Notes: generated by a model from the sequence alone, not told the origin. Counted from the first letter of the stretch, positions 48,519-57,915 are shown. The stretch is 64,000 bases of DNA from Pseudomaricurvus alkylphenolicus (GCF_011683955.1 NZ_JAAQPI010000003.1:671877-735876), one strand, 5' to 3'. Numbers and translations: made by a program.

Positions 48519-48853
48519 GCTCCAATATATAGATCATTGACTAGATACTGGACGACACGAAGCAGTACCGGGATAAACCGGGCACATTTAACCTGCGCTT
48601 GCGCCGTATACCTAAACCAACTTTACCTAATACAATAAAAACCTGCCTGGTTATGGCAGGGGCGCGCATTTTACGGCATCAGCAAAGCCACCGCAAGCCT
48701 CGGGCAACCTTGAATGCAGGCCTGGGCCATTAATGACTTGCGCGCCACTGACCATCGGCCGGGCAGCGGCCCTGACGCTTGACGTGCGCCCCAGAGGCCC
48801 CTAGCATGCGCTGTTTGCAGCACCCTCCCACAGATAAGCAGTCAGGCCCCTCT
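48519..48853. other. Divergent intergenic region between rplU and ispB
   Basis: About 335 bp with the promoters of both operons. A minus-strand hairpin with T tract (48637-48660) is the only clear element. TTGTAT follows it on the minus strand as a possible -35 for rplU, without a good -10. On the ispB side the frame can be extended to a TTG at 48779, but those codons do not resemble the family. No RNA gene seen. Confidence 0.5.
48637..48660 (-). terminator. Hairpin with T5 in the rplU upstream region (attenuator or terminator)
   Basis: Minus strand: CCTGCC-ATAACCA-GGCAGG followed by TTTTTATT. It lies upstream of rplU in the same direction, so it could be an attenuator in the L21 leader, or it could stop transcripts coming from behind ispB. 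Confidence 0.5.
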
Positions 48854-49825
48854 ATGTTGCCCTTCCATCAAGCCGTTGCCGAGGATTTCACCGCCGTTAA
48901 TCAGCTGATCATCGATCAACTGCATTCCAACGTCGATCTGGTGGAAAACATTGGCCATTATCTGGTGGAGGCCGGAGGCAAGCGCCTGCGGCCGCTGCTG
49001 GTGCTGCTCAGCGCCAACGCCCTGGGGTACCCTGGAGCAGACAGGCAGCAGCATCTGGACCTGGCGGCCATTATTGAGTTTATCCATACAGCGACCCTGC
49101 TCCACGACGACGTGGTGGATATCTCCAGCATGCGACGCGGCCGCCTGACCGCCAATGCCAAGTGGGGCAATGCCCCCAGCGTATTGGTGGGCGACTTTCT
49201 CTACTCCCGCGCGTTCCAGATGATGGTGGCCATTGGCGACATGGAGATTATGGAAATCCTCTCCAATACCACCAACACCATCTCCGAGGGAGAGGTGCAG
49301 CAGCTGGTCAATGCCAAAGACCCCAGCGTCAGCGAAGACAACTACCTTCAGGTCATCTATAAAAAGACCGGTGCTCTGTTCGAAGCCGCCTGTGAGACCG
49401 CGGCCGTTCTGGCCGGCGCCACTGACGCCCAGCGCCAGGCACTGAAACGCTATGGTGATCATCTGGGCCTGGCCTTCCAGCTGGTGGACGACGCCCTGGA
49501 CTACGAAGGCGATGCAGAGGCTCTGGGCAAAAATGTCGGCGACGACCTGGCCGAAGGCAAACCCACTCTGCCCCTGATTTACGCCATGCGCGAAGGCACC
49601 GCCGAAGAATCGGCGCTGATCGCCACTGCCATCCGCGAAGGCGGCCTGGAACAACTGGACGACATCGTTGCCATTGTGAAACGCTGTGGCGCCCTGGAGT
49701 ACACCGCCCAGAGTGCACGCCAGCAGGCGGATCTGGCCATAGAACAACTGCAGCAACTGCCGGACAACCGCTTCCGTCAGGCCATGATCGACCTGGCAGA
49801 ATTTGCTATCAGTCGCAATCACTGA
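48854..49825 (+). CDS. ispB: Octaprenyl (polyprenyl) diphosphate synthase IspB
   Basis: 323 residues from the ATG at 48854 (MLPFHQAVAEDFTAVNQ), the family start. Two Asp-rich metal motifs: LLHDDVVDISSMRRG and QLVDDALDYEG; GGKRLRPLLVLLSANALG binds the substrate diphosphate. A trans-type prenyl synthase of the quinone branch, it elongates farnesyl diphosphate with IPP to the side chain of ubiquinone; chain length is not provable by eye. Divergent from rplU, as usual. Confidence 0.95.
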   Translation: MLPFHQAVAEDFTAVNQLIIDQLHSNVDLVENIGHYLVEAGGKRLRPLLVLLSANALGYPGADRQQHLDLAAIIEFIHTATLLHDDVVDISSMRRGRLTANAKWGNAPSVLVGDFLYSRAFQMMVAIGDMEIMEILSNTTNTISEGEVQQLVNAKDPSVSEDNYLQVIYKKTGALFEAACETAAVLAGATDAQRQALKRYGDHLGLAFQLVDDALDYEGDAEALGKNVGDDLAEGKPTLPLIYAMREGTAEESALIATAIREGGLEQLDDIVAIVKRCGALEYTAQSARQQADLAIEQLQQLPDNRFRQAMIDLAEFAISRNH

Positions 49826-50104
49826 ATATTGGCCGCCAAACCGGTACGCAGTTGACACCTGACTGGTATGCCTTTCGCCGATGTCCGGTTAAACCACCTT
49901 TTAAGATGGCCAAAGCCGGACTGTTGGCGCTACAATACGCACCTCCAGCCGATCGCATAAGCTGACCACAAAGAGGGTCGCCCGGCGGCTGGCGAGGCCA
50001 ACCCACAACAGATGGGAGCCTCCTATAATTAAAGCTCGTGTGGACACAAGAACAGATTCTGGATTCGTTTTTAAAACAATCACCGGATAACGTGTAGTGA
50101 GCTT

Positions 50105-51742
50105 ATGAATACCAACACCCTCAAAGCTGAACTCAGTCAGCACCTTCCCTCTTTTCCAAAACTTCAGCAACACCGCCAACAGTGGCAGAGCAGCCTTGCC
50201 GAACTGTTCGCAGACAACCCCGACCGCGCCCGGCAAATGACGCTGGAAATGGGCCCGATCCTGCTGGACTACTCCAAGTCCCACCTCACTGAAGACACCC
50301 TGTCACTGCTGCTGCAGCTGACCCGTGAGGCCGGACTCGAACAGGCCATCAAAGCCCTGCTGAATGGAGAATCGGTCAATAACACCGAAGACCGCCCTGC
50401 CTGGCACAGCCTCCTGCGTGCCGGCAGCAGCCTTACCCGCGAAGGTGCTGACGTCGAAGAAACTCAAAAGAAAATGGCCGCCTTCGTTGAACAGGTGCAC
50501 AGCGGAAACTGGAAAGGATACGAAAACGACACCATCACCGACGTGGTTAACATCGGCATTGGTGGCTCCGACCTGGGCCCGCGCATGGTTTGCAAGGCCC
50601 TCTGCGACTACCACCAGCAGCCCGTCAAGGTGCACTTTGTTGCCAACATCGACGGCGCCGAAATCTTCCACACCCTCAAGAACCTGAATCCAAAGACCAC
50701 CTTATTTATCGTCGCCTCCAAATCCTTCACCACCCTGGAGACTTTGGAAAACGCCACCACCGCCCGCCAGTGGATGCTCGACGCCGGCTGCGCCGAAGAC
50801 CAGCTGCAACATCACTTTGTCGCCATCAGCACCAACCTCGCCAAGGCCACCGCCTTCGGCATTAACAGCGACAACATCTTTCCCATGTGGGACTGGGTGG
50901 GCGGCCGCTACAGCCTCTGGTCCGCCATTGGTCTGCCCATTGCCCTCGCCGTGGGTTGGGAACACTTCCAACAACTGCTGGCCGGCGCCGGCGCCATGGA
51001 CGATCACTTCGCTGAAGCCCCCTTCGAGGCCAACATGCCGGTCCTGCTGGCCCTGCTGACCTTCTGGTACAGCCAGTGCTGGGGCGCCCAAAGCCAGGCG
51101 GTACTGCCCTACTGCCACCAACTGCAGCGCCTGCCCGACTACATGCAACAACTGGACATGGAAAGCCTGGGTAAATGCGTCAACCGCGAAGGCACCCCCG
51201 TTGACTATCCCACCGGCATCGCCATCTGGGGCACCGAAGAAAGCAACGGCCAACACTCCTTCCACCAGCTGTTCCACCAGGGCACCGCGATGATCCCCGT
51301 CGACTTTATCGCCACCCTGAAACCCAACCACCCCCACCAAGGCCAACACCGCCAATTGCTGGGCTGCTGTCTCAGCCAGAGTCAGGCCTTACTGGCCGGC
51401 AAAAGCCTGCAACGAGCCGAACAGGAGCTGCGCGACGAAGGCCGCAGCGAAGACGATATACAACGCCTCGCCAGCCACAAAGTGATTCCGGGCAATCGAC
51501 CCAGCAACACCTTGCTGCTCGACCGCCTCACCCCCAACTCACTGGGTAGCCTGATCGCACTGTACGAGCACAAAGTCTACGTCCTCAGCGTACTGCTCAA
51601 TATCAACGCCTATGATCAGTGGGGTGTTGAACTGGGCAAACAGCTGGGTGTTCAGATCGATAAGGCGCTGGTGTCCGGCGAGCTGCCTGATAGCTGGGAT
51701 AGCTCTACCAAAGGGCTGGCTGAAAGAATACTTGGCGGCTAA
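50105..51742 (+). CDS. pgi: Glucose-6-phosphate isomerase
   Basis: 545 residues, normal length. Signature segments NIGIGGSDLGPRMV, VASKSFTTLETL, DWVGGRYSLWSAIGLP and the active-site GTEESNGQHSFHQLFHQG are present. It interconverts glucose 6-phosphate and fructose 6-phosphate. The gene stands alone; the 279-bp upstream gap has a TATAAT at 50024-50029 but no matching -35. The ribosome site is weak (TGAG). Nothing in the neighbourhood points to a special carbohydrate pathway. Confidence 0.97.
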   Translation: MNTNTLKAELSQHLPSFPKLQQHRQQWQSSLAELFADNPDRARQMTLEMGPILLDYSKSHLTEDTLSLLLQLTREAGLEQAIKALLNGESVNNTEDRPAWHSLLRAGSSLTREGADVEETQKKMAAFVEQVHSGNWKGYENDTITDVVNIGIGGSDLGPRMVCKALCDYHQQPVKVHFVANIDGAEIFHTLKNLNPKTTLFIVASKSFTTLETLENATTARQWMLDAGCAEDQLQHHFVAISTNLAKATAFGINSDNIFPMWDWVGGRYSLWSAIGLPIALAVGWEHFQQLLAGAGAMDDHFAEAPFEANMPVLLALLTFWYSQCWGAQSQAVLPYCHQLQRLPDYMQQLDMESLGKCVNREGTPVDYPTGIAIWGTEESNGQHSFHQLFHQGTAMIPVDFIATLKPNHPHQGQHRQLLGCCLSQSQALLAGKSLQRAEQELRDEGRSEDDIQRLASHKVIPGNRPSNTLLLDRLTPNSLGSLIALYEHKVYVLSVLLNINAYDQWGVELGKQLGVQIDKALVSGELPDSWDSSTKGLAERILGG

Positions 51743-51876
51743 CATCCTGTGGCCCATAGGGGACGGTGGTGTAAGCACCTCCGTCCCCTTCACGACAAAG
51801 AGCAAGAATCAATCCAATATCTGATGCCCCACACCCCATAAACCGGTAAACTGCTGGCTTTTGCCTACACCAGACC

Positions 51877-54003
51877 ATGCTCACACCGGACCTCAAAAAA
51901 ACCATCCAGGGCGCCTACAGCCAGTTCCTCCAAAGCCGGGAACTCAAGGCTCGCTACGGCCAAAAACTGATGATCGCCGAAATTGCCAAAACCCTCGGCA
52001 ACATCTCCCTCGATGACGAAGGCAAAAGAGACAGCGAAGGCCACATCTGCGTCGTCGAAGCCGGCACCGGTACCGGCAAAACCGTTGCCTACCTGCTGGC
52101 GGCACTGCCCATCGCTCAAGCCCTGGGCAAAAAACTCGTCGTGTCCACCGCCACCGTCGCCCTGCAGGAACAAATCGTCAACAAAGACATCCCCGAAATC
52201 CTTCGCCACAGCGGCCTGCATTTCAAAGTCGCCCTGGCCAAAGGCCGCGGACGCTACCTCTGCCTCTCCAAACTCGACCGCATACTCAGCGATGTCGAAA
52301 TGGCAGCCAACCCCACCCAGCCCCTGTACGAAGACGAAATGCCCCAGGTGGGCGAGCAAAGCGTCAAAATCTATCAAACCATGATGGAAGCCATGGCCGC
52401 CAACAAATGGGATGGCGACAAAGACACCTGGGAAGACGGCGTACAAGACGAAGACTGGCAGCGGATCACAACCGACCACCGCCAATGTACCGGCCGCCGC
52501 TGTGCCAACGTCAGCGCCTGCAGCTTTATGCGCGCCCGCGACAACCTCGGCAGCCAGGACTGCATCGTCACCAACCACGACCTTGTGCTGGCGGACCTGG
52601 CATTGGGCGGAGGCGCCATTCTGCCCGCCCCTGAAGACAGCATCTACATCTTTGACGAAGGCCACCACCTGCCGGACAAAGCCCTCAACCACTTTGCCCA
52701 CCACAGCCGCCTTATCAGCACCAGCAAATGGCTGGACCAAAGTCAAAAACCCCTGGCCAATCTGTTGGCCCAGGTCAGTGGTGCCGGCAATGTCGACCGC
52801 TTTGGCGAGCAGCTGCCCGCCGCCATGCTCGATGCCAAACAGGAAATGGACAAGGTCATCCCCATGTTCCAGGCCCTGGCGGACGGCATCGATCCCAGCG
52901 ACCACACCCCCCGCTACCGCTTTGACGGCGGTGTCATCCCTCAGAGCATGCAAATGCCCTGCGTGGATATCCAAAGGGCCTTTGATCGCCTCAGCGATCT
53001 GCTGGGTAAAATGGCCAACGAGATCAACGAAGCCATGGAAGACCCCCACTGCCCCGTCCCCAAAGTGGACCTGGAAAATGCCTTTCCAGTGGTGGGCGTC
53101 TGGCAATCGCGGGCTGAAGCCAACCGCGAACTCTGGGCCAGCTACGCTGTGCCCGACCCCGAGGGCGCACCGCCAAAGGCGCGCTGGTTTACCCTGGTGG
53201 AGCAGGGTGGCAACCTCGACTTCGAAGTCTGCTCCAGCCCCATTCTCGCCTCCCGCACTCTGGAGTACGGGCTCTGGAACCAATGCTGCGGCGCCGTGGT
53301 CACCTCCGCCACCCTCACTGCCCTGGGTAGATTTGATCGCCTGATGATGCGCGCCGGCACCCCGGCTGACAGCCAATACCACGTTGTACCCAGTCCGTTT
53401 GACTTCGCCAGTGCCGGCACACTCAGCGTGCCTCCGATGGCCACTGACGCCAGCAACGCCTCCGACCATACGCTTTCAGTAGTGGATGCACTGCCCCAAC
53501 TGCTGGACATGAACTGCGGCAGCCTGGTGCTGTTTTCCTCACGGCGACAAATGCTGGACGTCTATGACGCACTGCCCAACGACTGGCAGGACTTGATCCT
53601 GGTCCAGGGTGACCGCTCCAAACAGGCCCTGATCGACGAACACAAACGCCGTATTGATGGTGGCGAGGGCAGCGTGATTTTCGGCCTCGCCAGCTTTGCC
53701 GAAGGTGTGGACCTGCCGGGGGATTACTGCAGCCATGTGGTGATTGCCAAAATACCCTTTGCCGTGCCCGACGATCCCGTGGAAGCCTCACTGTCGGAGT
53801 GGATCGAAGCCAGAGGTGGTAACCCGTTTATGGAAATCACCGTGCCCGATGCCGCCATTAAACTGGTGCAGGCCTGCGGGCGGCTGCTGCGAACGGAATC
53901 CGACACCGGTACCGTCAGCCTGCTCGACCGACGCATTGTCACCCGTCGCTACGGTACCGCGATATTGAACTCGCTGCCGCCGTTTAGCCGACAGATTGCC
54001 TGA
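51877..54003 (+). CDS. dinG: ATP-dependent DNA helicase DinG
   Basis: 708 residues, XPD/DinG-type superfamily 2 helicase. Walker A is EAGTGTGKTVAYLLAALP (about residue 62); Walker B is the DEGH form IYIFDEGHHLPD. Cys residues in RYLCLSKLD, QCTGRRCANVSACSF and QDCIVTNHD can hold an iron-sulfur cluster. C-terminal helicase motifs include FGLASFAEGVDLPG and QACGRLLRTESDTG. It unwinds DNA with 5'-to-3' polarity and resolves R-loops and replication conflicts. E. coli dinG is SOS-induced, but no canonical LexA box is visible upstream here. Confidence 0.95.
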   Translation: MLTPDLKKTIQGAYSQFLQSRELKARYGQKLMIAEIAKTLGNISLDDEGKRDSEGHICVVEAGTGTGKTVAYLLAALPIAQALGKKLVVSTATVALQEQIVNKDIPEILRHSGLHFKVALAKGRGRYLCLSKLDRILSDVEMAANPTQPLYEDEMPQVGEQSVKIYQTMMEAMAANKWDGDKDTWEDGVQDEDWQRITTDHRQCTGRRCANVSACSFMRARDNLGSQDCIVTNHDLVLADLALGGGAILPAPEDSIYIFDEGHHLPDKALNHFAHHSRLISTSKWLDQSQKPLANLLAQVSGAGNVDRFGEQLPAAMLDAKQEMDKVIPMFQALADGIDPSDHTPRYRFDGGVIPQSMQMPCVDIQRAFDRLSDLLGKMANEINEAMEDPHCPVPKVDLENAFPVVGVWQSRAEANRELWASYAVPDPEGAPPKARWFTLVEQGGNLDFEVCSSPILASRTLEYGLWNQCCGAVVTSATLTALGRFDRLMMRAGTPADSQYHVVPSPFDFASAGTLSVPPMATDASNASDHTLSVVDALPQLLDMNCGSLVLFSSRRQMLDVYDALPNDWQDLILVQGDRSKQALIDEHKRRIDGGEGSVIFGLASFAEGVDLPGDYCSHVVIAKIPFAVPDDPVEASLSEWIEARGGNPFMEITVPDAAIKLVQACGRLLRTESDTGTVSLLDRRIVTRRYGTAILNSLPPFSRQIA

Positions 54004-54027
54004 ACCGGTTTTCACGAAGTTACACCT

Positions 54028-54348
54028 ATGACCGACAAGATCCGCGCGCTACTGCTGGACATCGAAACGGAGCTTAAGAACCTGGAACTGTGGAGCGAAG
54101 AGCGTCCCACACAAGAAGCTCTCGCCAGCACCCAACCCTTCTGTATCGACACACTGAGCCTGCCGGAGTGGATCCAATTTATTTTACTGGAACGGCTGCA
54201 TGCGATGATGGATGCTGAGGTACCACTGCCCAGTCAATGCGGTGTAACTCCAATCGCAGAAGAATATTTTGCAACCGTGAATACCAACGAAGAAAGACTG
54301 ATCGCATTGCTACTGCAACTCGACCAGTCACTATCATCACTGCATTAG
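54028..54348 (+). CDS. yqcC: YqcC family (DUF446) small protein
   Basis: 106 residues, helical, with the family pattern: LLLDIETELKNLELW near the start, FCIDTLSLPEWIQFILLERL in the middle, and PIAEEYF. Members are often found next to tRNA pseudouridine synthase truC, but their function is unknown. It starts 24 bp after dinG and may be co-transcribed with it; it converges with the beta-helix/cytochrome gene. Three heptamers (ATTGCAG, GTTGCAG, GTTGCAG; 54351-54371) lie between them. Confidence 0.88.
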   Translation: MTDKIRALLLDIETELKNLELWSEERPTQEALASTQPFCIDTLSLPEWIQFILLERLHAMMDAEVPLPSQCGVTPIAEEYFATVNTNEERLIALLLQLDQSLSSLH

Positions 54349-54372
54349 GCATTGCAGGTTGCAGGTTGCAGA

Positions 54373-55908
54373 TTAATTTGTCCGCGACAACATATACTCC
54401 GCCACCGCCAGGCGCGTTTCCTGATCCAGATAATTCTGGGGCGGCATCTCCGGATAATCCGGACGCTTCTTAACAGGGCTGGCAATGTATTGCGCCAGTC
54501 CGTGCGGGTCGTCCATATACAGCGCTTGAATCTGCTGCACGGGTGGCCCGATCATACGACCGGTATAGGTGTGACAGCCGGTGCAGATACCCAGGTAGGC
54601 AATCTTGCCGCGGTCACTGCCGGAAATGTCCCGCGGTGGAACCGGTTCGTCCAGCAGGTAGGTGTCCAAGGCATCGGTGTTGGTAAAGTCACACTCGCCA
54701 AAATCTTTGATCCCCACAACGTTATAGCGGTGGCGATTGATAATGCAGCTTTCCTTGCCGCCGCCCACATGCACGATATCCGGATTGGCAGATTTGAATT
54801 CCAGCGCCATTAAGGCTTTGATCTCATCAATGGTTTCATAGCCGTTATTCACCATGACATTGTCGAGCAATGCAATACGATCGGGGTTCGGCTCTGAACC
54901 CGGATCGATCGTTGTATTGGGAGCGTTATGATGATCGGTAATCATAATGCCCGCCGTTTTATGGTCGCTGATAATATTGCCCTCAACGATCACCTCATCC
55001 GCCGCCATGATCAGCACGCCCGTACCGGGTGGAATGCCCGCAACCGTTGAACCCGGTGCACCAAAGTTGTGGTGGTTGTTGCCCACCACAAAGTTATTGC
55101 GGATAACCACATCATAAGTGGTTTTGATGGGCAGACCCGGTGTAATAAACGCCAGAATACCGCCGGTATTGTTGTGCACGTAGTTGTTTTCCACAATCGC
55201 GTGGCGACTGTTTTCAATTTCGATACCGGCAACGCTGTCGAACACCTCATTGTGTGCCACATGAATATTGTCACTCATGCCCACGTAGATCGCCGCATCT
55301 TCAATACCGGAAATAATGTTGTGCTCGACAATGCCGTTTTTGCCTAGCTGCGGGAAGATCCCATAGACACCGGTATCCACAATAATATTATTGCGGATCT
55401 CAAAATTGTTACCGGCCTGCCCCATGATGGCATTGCCCTTGTATTTGGTGATCTGAAAATTCTCCACCACGATGTTGTTGCCGGAATAAAGGATGGCGTC
55501 GTTGAGTTTGCCCTCGCCATCCATCGTTGCTCGTTTACCTTTTTCGATCACACCCACCAGTCGAATATGATCCTTATCGATATAGACCGTCTCTTTGTAG
55601 GTACCGGGCATGACCTGAATCGTATCCCCGGGCTGCGCCTTTTTTACCGCCGCCTGGATCGATTCGCCATCATTGACCACCAGCACATCGCCGTCACGAT
55701 CCAATGGTGCGACTGCTCTTATTTTGTCGCTAACAGCACTGTTGCTCGCGCTGCCGGGCTGCGTTTCATGCTGATAACCTCCACTGAAACTGGCACCACT
55801 GGCACTGGAGGTAATCACCGGTGCAGCGTCTCCCGTTTTGCCGGTATAAAGCCCGGCGGTAAAAGCGCCGGCCACCAGTATCGTCGCAATAATTGCTCCT
55901 GTATTCAT
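54373..55908 (-). CDS. Right-handed beta-helix protein fused to a C-terminal cytochrome c domain
   Basis: 511 residues. An N-terminal hydrophobic stretch (IIATILVAGAFTAGLY) is a signal or anchor. About residues 75-370 form a parallel beta-helix of repeated turns (GESIQAAVKKAQPGDTIQVM; then EIRNNIIVDTGVYGI, VEHNIISGI, VAHNEVFDSVAGIEIENS, VENNYVHNNTGGI and so on), as in NosD and carbohydrate-binding proteins. The last ~75 residues hold one heme motif CTGCH and a Met (YPEMPP) suited as the second ligand. Two further Cys lie between the domains. It is the last gene of a three-gene cytochrome operon, 6 bp after the peroxidase gene. Similar beta-helix proteins paired with cytochromes occur elsewhere without known function. 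Periplasmic electron transfer or substrate oxidation is inference. Confidence 0.88.
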   Translation of the reverse strand: MNTGAIIATILVAGAFTAGLYTGKTGDAAPVITSSASGASFSGGYQHETQPGSASNSAVSDKIRAVAPLDRDGDVLVVNDGESIQAAVKKAQPGDTIQVMPGTYKETVYIDKDHIRLVGVIEKGKRATMDGEGKLNDAILYSGNNIVVENFQITKYKGNAIMGQAGNNFEIRNNIIVDTGVYGIFPQLGKNGIVEHNIISGIEDAAIYVGMSDNIHVAHNEVFDSVAGIEIENSRHAIVENNYVHNNTGGILAFITPGLPIKTTYDVVIRNNFVVGNNHHNFGAPGSTVAGIPPGTGVLIMAADEVIVEGNIISDHKTAGIMITDHHNAPNTTIDPGSEPNPDRIALLDNVMVNNGYETIDEIKALMALEFKSANPDIVHVGGGKESCIINRHRYNVVGIKDFGECDFTNTDALDTYLLDEPVPPRDISGSDRGKIAYLGICTGCHTYTGRMIGPPVQQIQALYMDDPHGLAQYIASPVKKRPDYPEMPPQNYLDQETRLAVAEYMLSRTN

Positions 55909-55914
55909 CTGATC

Positions 55915-57108
55915 TTATTCTCCTGTGTGTGCAATTTGTGATGCTGTAGCTGTATGGGAAATCGGTGTCAGCCCGGATGGAACCAGGGCCGGCGTTCGAG
56001 GCTTAAAGGTCTCGTCGGTAAGGGTTTTCATAAAGGTGACGATCAAGTCCAACTCACGGTCGGTAAGATCAGGTTCCCAGATATGCCAATGCAGCTGCAT
56101 GTTTACCCCTTCAGGTACGGCATGCCCACGACCCTTGGTATAAAACTCCGTGGCGTCTCTAAGATTTTTAAACACGCCTGAATGCATGTAGGGAGCGGTC
56201 AAATCGATATTGCGCAGTGTCGGCACCTTGAATCCACCTTTGAGCCTGGCGGCGTTAAAGGTCTTTTCCGCACCGATATCGAGAGGCATTCCCTTCGGTT
56301 CGGGGGTACCAATTACTGCAATCTGATTATTGGTAAACAGGGGCGGGGTATGACACTCCGAACAGCGAGCCACAAACGAGCGGAACACATTCATCCCGGC
56401 AATTTCCTCTTCATTAAGGGCGTCATGGTTGCCGTGGGCGTACTGGTCGTAACGGCTGTTGAGGGAAACCAGAGAAGTTTGGAAGGCGGTCAGAGCGACA
56501 TAAATCTGATCCAGTGTCAGCTCGGCCTGGGAAGGAAATGCCTGTCGAAACAAATCCACATATGCGCGATTGGATTTCAAGGTGGTCAGCAGATTCTCCG
56601 GGGTATTGTCCATTTCCGCCTTGGCATAGAGTGGGCCTTGGGCCTGTTCTTCAAGCGTTTCTGCTCGGGCATCCCAGAAAAAGCGATCCAGAAAAGCGCT
56701 GTTCCACAAGGTCGGTGCGGAGCGATCGGTTTTGCGGCCGGCAACTCCGACTGACAAGTCACGGCCATCAGCAAAACCTTTGTCGGGGTGGTGACAGCTG
56801 GCGCAGGAGGTACTGCCATCGCCGGATAAGGCGGGATCAAAAAATAGAAAGCGTCCCAGATCAATCTGTTGCGGTGAAAATCCGTCCCGGTGAGGTGGCA
56901 GCCCTGTGCGGGTGCCACCGACACCGCGGTTCTGATTGGATCGATAGAACTGGTAGAGCGTCCGCAATTCACAGGCATTGGCCGGTGTCAGCTCAAACCC
57001 CGGCGGGCATCGGTCATTCAGTTGAAACTCCGTGGCTTCTACAATGGCAGACGCAATCGTCAGCAGTACCATCAACAAATATCGAACGTGACTCACAGCG
57101 ATCTCCAT
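55915..57108 (-). CDS. Diheme cytochrome c peroxidase / MauG-family protein
   Basis: 397 residues with a signal peptide (YLLMVLLTIASAIVEA). Two heme motifs, CASCH (about residue 102) and CSECH (about 250), and the family segments LGRFLFFDPALSGDGS, SAPTLWNSAFLDRFFWDARA and FKVPTLRNIDLTAPYMHSG place it in the CCP/MauG group. It could reduce peroxide using electrons from a cytochrome, or oxidise a protein substrate as MauG does. Its ATG shares a base with the stop of the preceding cytochrome gene (TGATG), so translation is probably coupled. The C-terminal tail beyond residue 360 is variable and uninformative. Confidence 0.9.
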   Translation of the reverse strand: MEIAVSHVRYLLMVLLTIASAIVEATEFQLNDRCPPGFELTPANACELRTLYQFYRSNQNRGVGGTRTGLPPHRDGFSPQQIDLGRFLFFDPALSGDGSTSCASCHHPDKGFADGRDLSVGVAGRKTDRSAPTLWNSAFLDRFFWDARAETLEEQAQGPLYAKAEMDNTPENLLTTLKSNRAYVDLFRQAFPSQAELTLDQIYVALTAFQTSLVSLNSRYDQYAHGNHDALNEEEIAGMNVFRSFVARCSECHTPPLFTNNQIAVIGTPEPKGMPLDIGAEKTFNAARLKGGFKVPTLRNIDLTAPYMHSGVFKNLRDATEFYTKGRGHAVPEGVNMQLHWHIWEPDLTDRELDLIVTFMKTLTDETFKPRTPALVPSGLTPISHTATASQIAHTGE

Positions 57109-57737
57109 CAGGGTTGCTGGGCGGTGATATAGGCAATCACCTGTTCGAGGGTTTTGTCGTCCGGCAAACTGCGGGTCATCATACGCATTTGACGCCCGTA
57201 ACGATCCGATTGGTCAGAGCCGCGGATGCCCTCGGCATAGTTGCGAAACTGGCGTGTCAGATAATCCGCGCTGAGCCCGGCCAGCTTGGGCGCACTGAAG
57301 GCCGGGTTGCCCTCCGCCCGGCCACCATGACAGCCGCCGCAGGAGGCCTGATAGTAGTTATAGCCGGTGCGGCCGGAAAACGCTTCGGTCTTCGCCCCCC
57401 CCTTGGAAGCAGAAGGCAAGGTGCCGAGATAAGTGGCCAGCACCTGAAGATCATCCGCTTTAAGATGCTTTACCTGCACTCGCATCAGCCCTCCCGTTAC
57501 ATCCCGGGCATCGCTGCCCCGCAAGCCAGACTGAAACTGTTGGAGTTGACGGTACAGATAATCCGCCTGCTGCCCGGCCAGGGCCGGCGCCTTCAGAGCC
57601 TGGTTCCCCTGGCCGCGATCACCATGACAGGCGGCACAGCGTTGATATAGCGCCTCCCCTTTCTCATCACCCGCTATTGCAGGCATGCCGGACAGCATCA
57701 GCACCAACAGAAGGGAAAAACAGGTTGTAGGAGTCAT
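57108..57737 (-). CDS. Diheme cytochrome c (cytochrome c4-like)
   Basis: 209 residues from the ATG at 57737, which has GGTGG upstream and gives a compact signal peptide (FSLLLVLMLSGMPAIA); an ATG at 57773 would add twelve residues. Two similar class I cytochrome domains follow, with heme motifs CAACHG and CGGCHG and a Met-containing segment in each (GGLMRVQ; RQMRMMTRSLP) as second ligand. Cytochromes of this shape pass electrons in the periplasm between quinol-side complexes and oxidases or peroxidases. First gene of the operon with the peroxidase and the beta-helix/cytochrome protein. Neither possible start has a basic residue before the hydrophobic stretch, which is unusual. Confidence 0.9.
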   Translation of the reverse strand: MTPTTCFSLLLVLMLSGMPAIAGDEKGEALYQRCAACHGDRGQGNQALKAPALAGQQADYLYRQLQQFQSGLRGSDARDVTGGLMRVQVKHLKADDLQVLATYLGTLPSASKGGAKTEAFSGRTGYNYYQASCGGCHGGRAEGNPAFSAPKLAGLSADYLTRQFRNYAEGIRGSDQSDRYGRQMRMMTRSLPDDKTLEQVIAYITAQQP

Positions 57738-57802
57738 AAGCGCCACCAGGGATTGATCAGTAGGTGGTGTCATGATCGCCGGATGTACCGCGACAAACTT
57801 CC

Positions 57803-57874
57803 AAATTTCAAAATTCGTCGCAAGAATTCGGCTTTTGGCGTATCCAGGACTGGTGAAATTCTAAAATTCACCAG
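57803..57874. promoter_or_regulatory. Direct and inverted repeats upstream of the cytochrome operon (candidate AraC-type operator)
   Basis: AAATTTCAAAATTC (57803-57816) and AAATTCTAAAATTC (57856-57869) differ at two positions and are 53 bp apart, five helix turns. The second lies inside an inverted repeat CTGGTGAA-N9-TTCACCAG (57850-57874). The sites lie between the cytochrome start and the 3' end of the AraC-type gene, where a regulator of the operon would be expected to bind. Confidence 0.45.
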
Positions 57875-57915
57875 AGCAGGCGACAACTTTTAGTCGATTA
57901 CAGCCCAAGAAAACA

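Noticed and set aside
48842..49858. Long open frame (338 codons) antisense to ispB
   Set aside because: Shadow of the complete IspB on the other strand; composition without recognisable motifs.
49826..50104. Promoter of pgi from TACAAT (49931-49936) or TATAAT (50024-50029)
   Set aside because: Neither -10-like sequence has a recognisable -35 at 16-18 bp, so they are noted but not listed as promoters.
51800..51876. LexA box upstream of dinG
   Set aside because: CTG...CAG elements are present but the spacing is 14, not 10; no CTGT-N8-ACAG match.
51865..53469. Long open frame (534 codons) antisense to dinG
   Set aside because: Gly/Ala/Val-rich shadow translation of a GC-biased gene; no domain pattern, and the sense frame is a complete DinG.
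54351..54371. Three GTTGCAG-like heptamers between yqcC and the beta-helix gene
   Set aside because: Too short and too few to be a functional array; likely chance or slippage.
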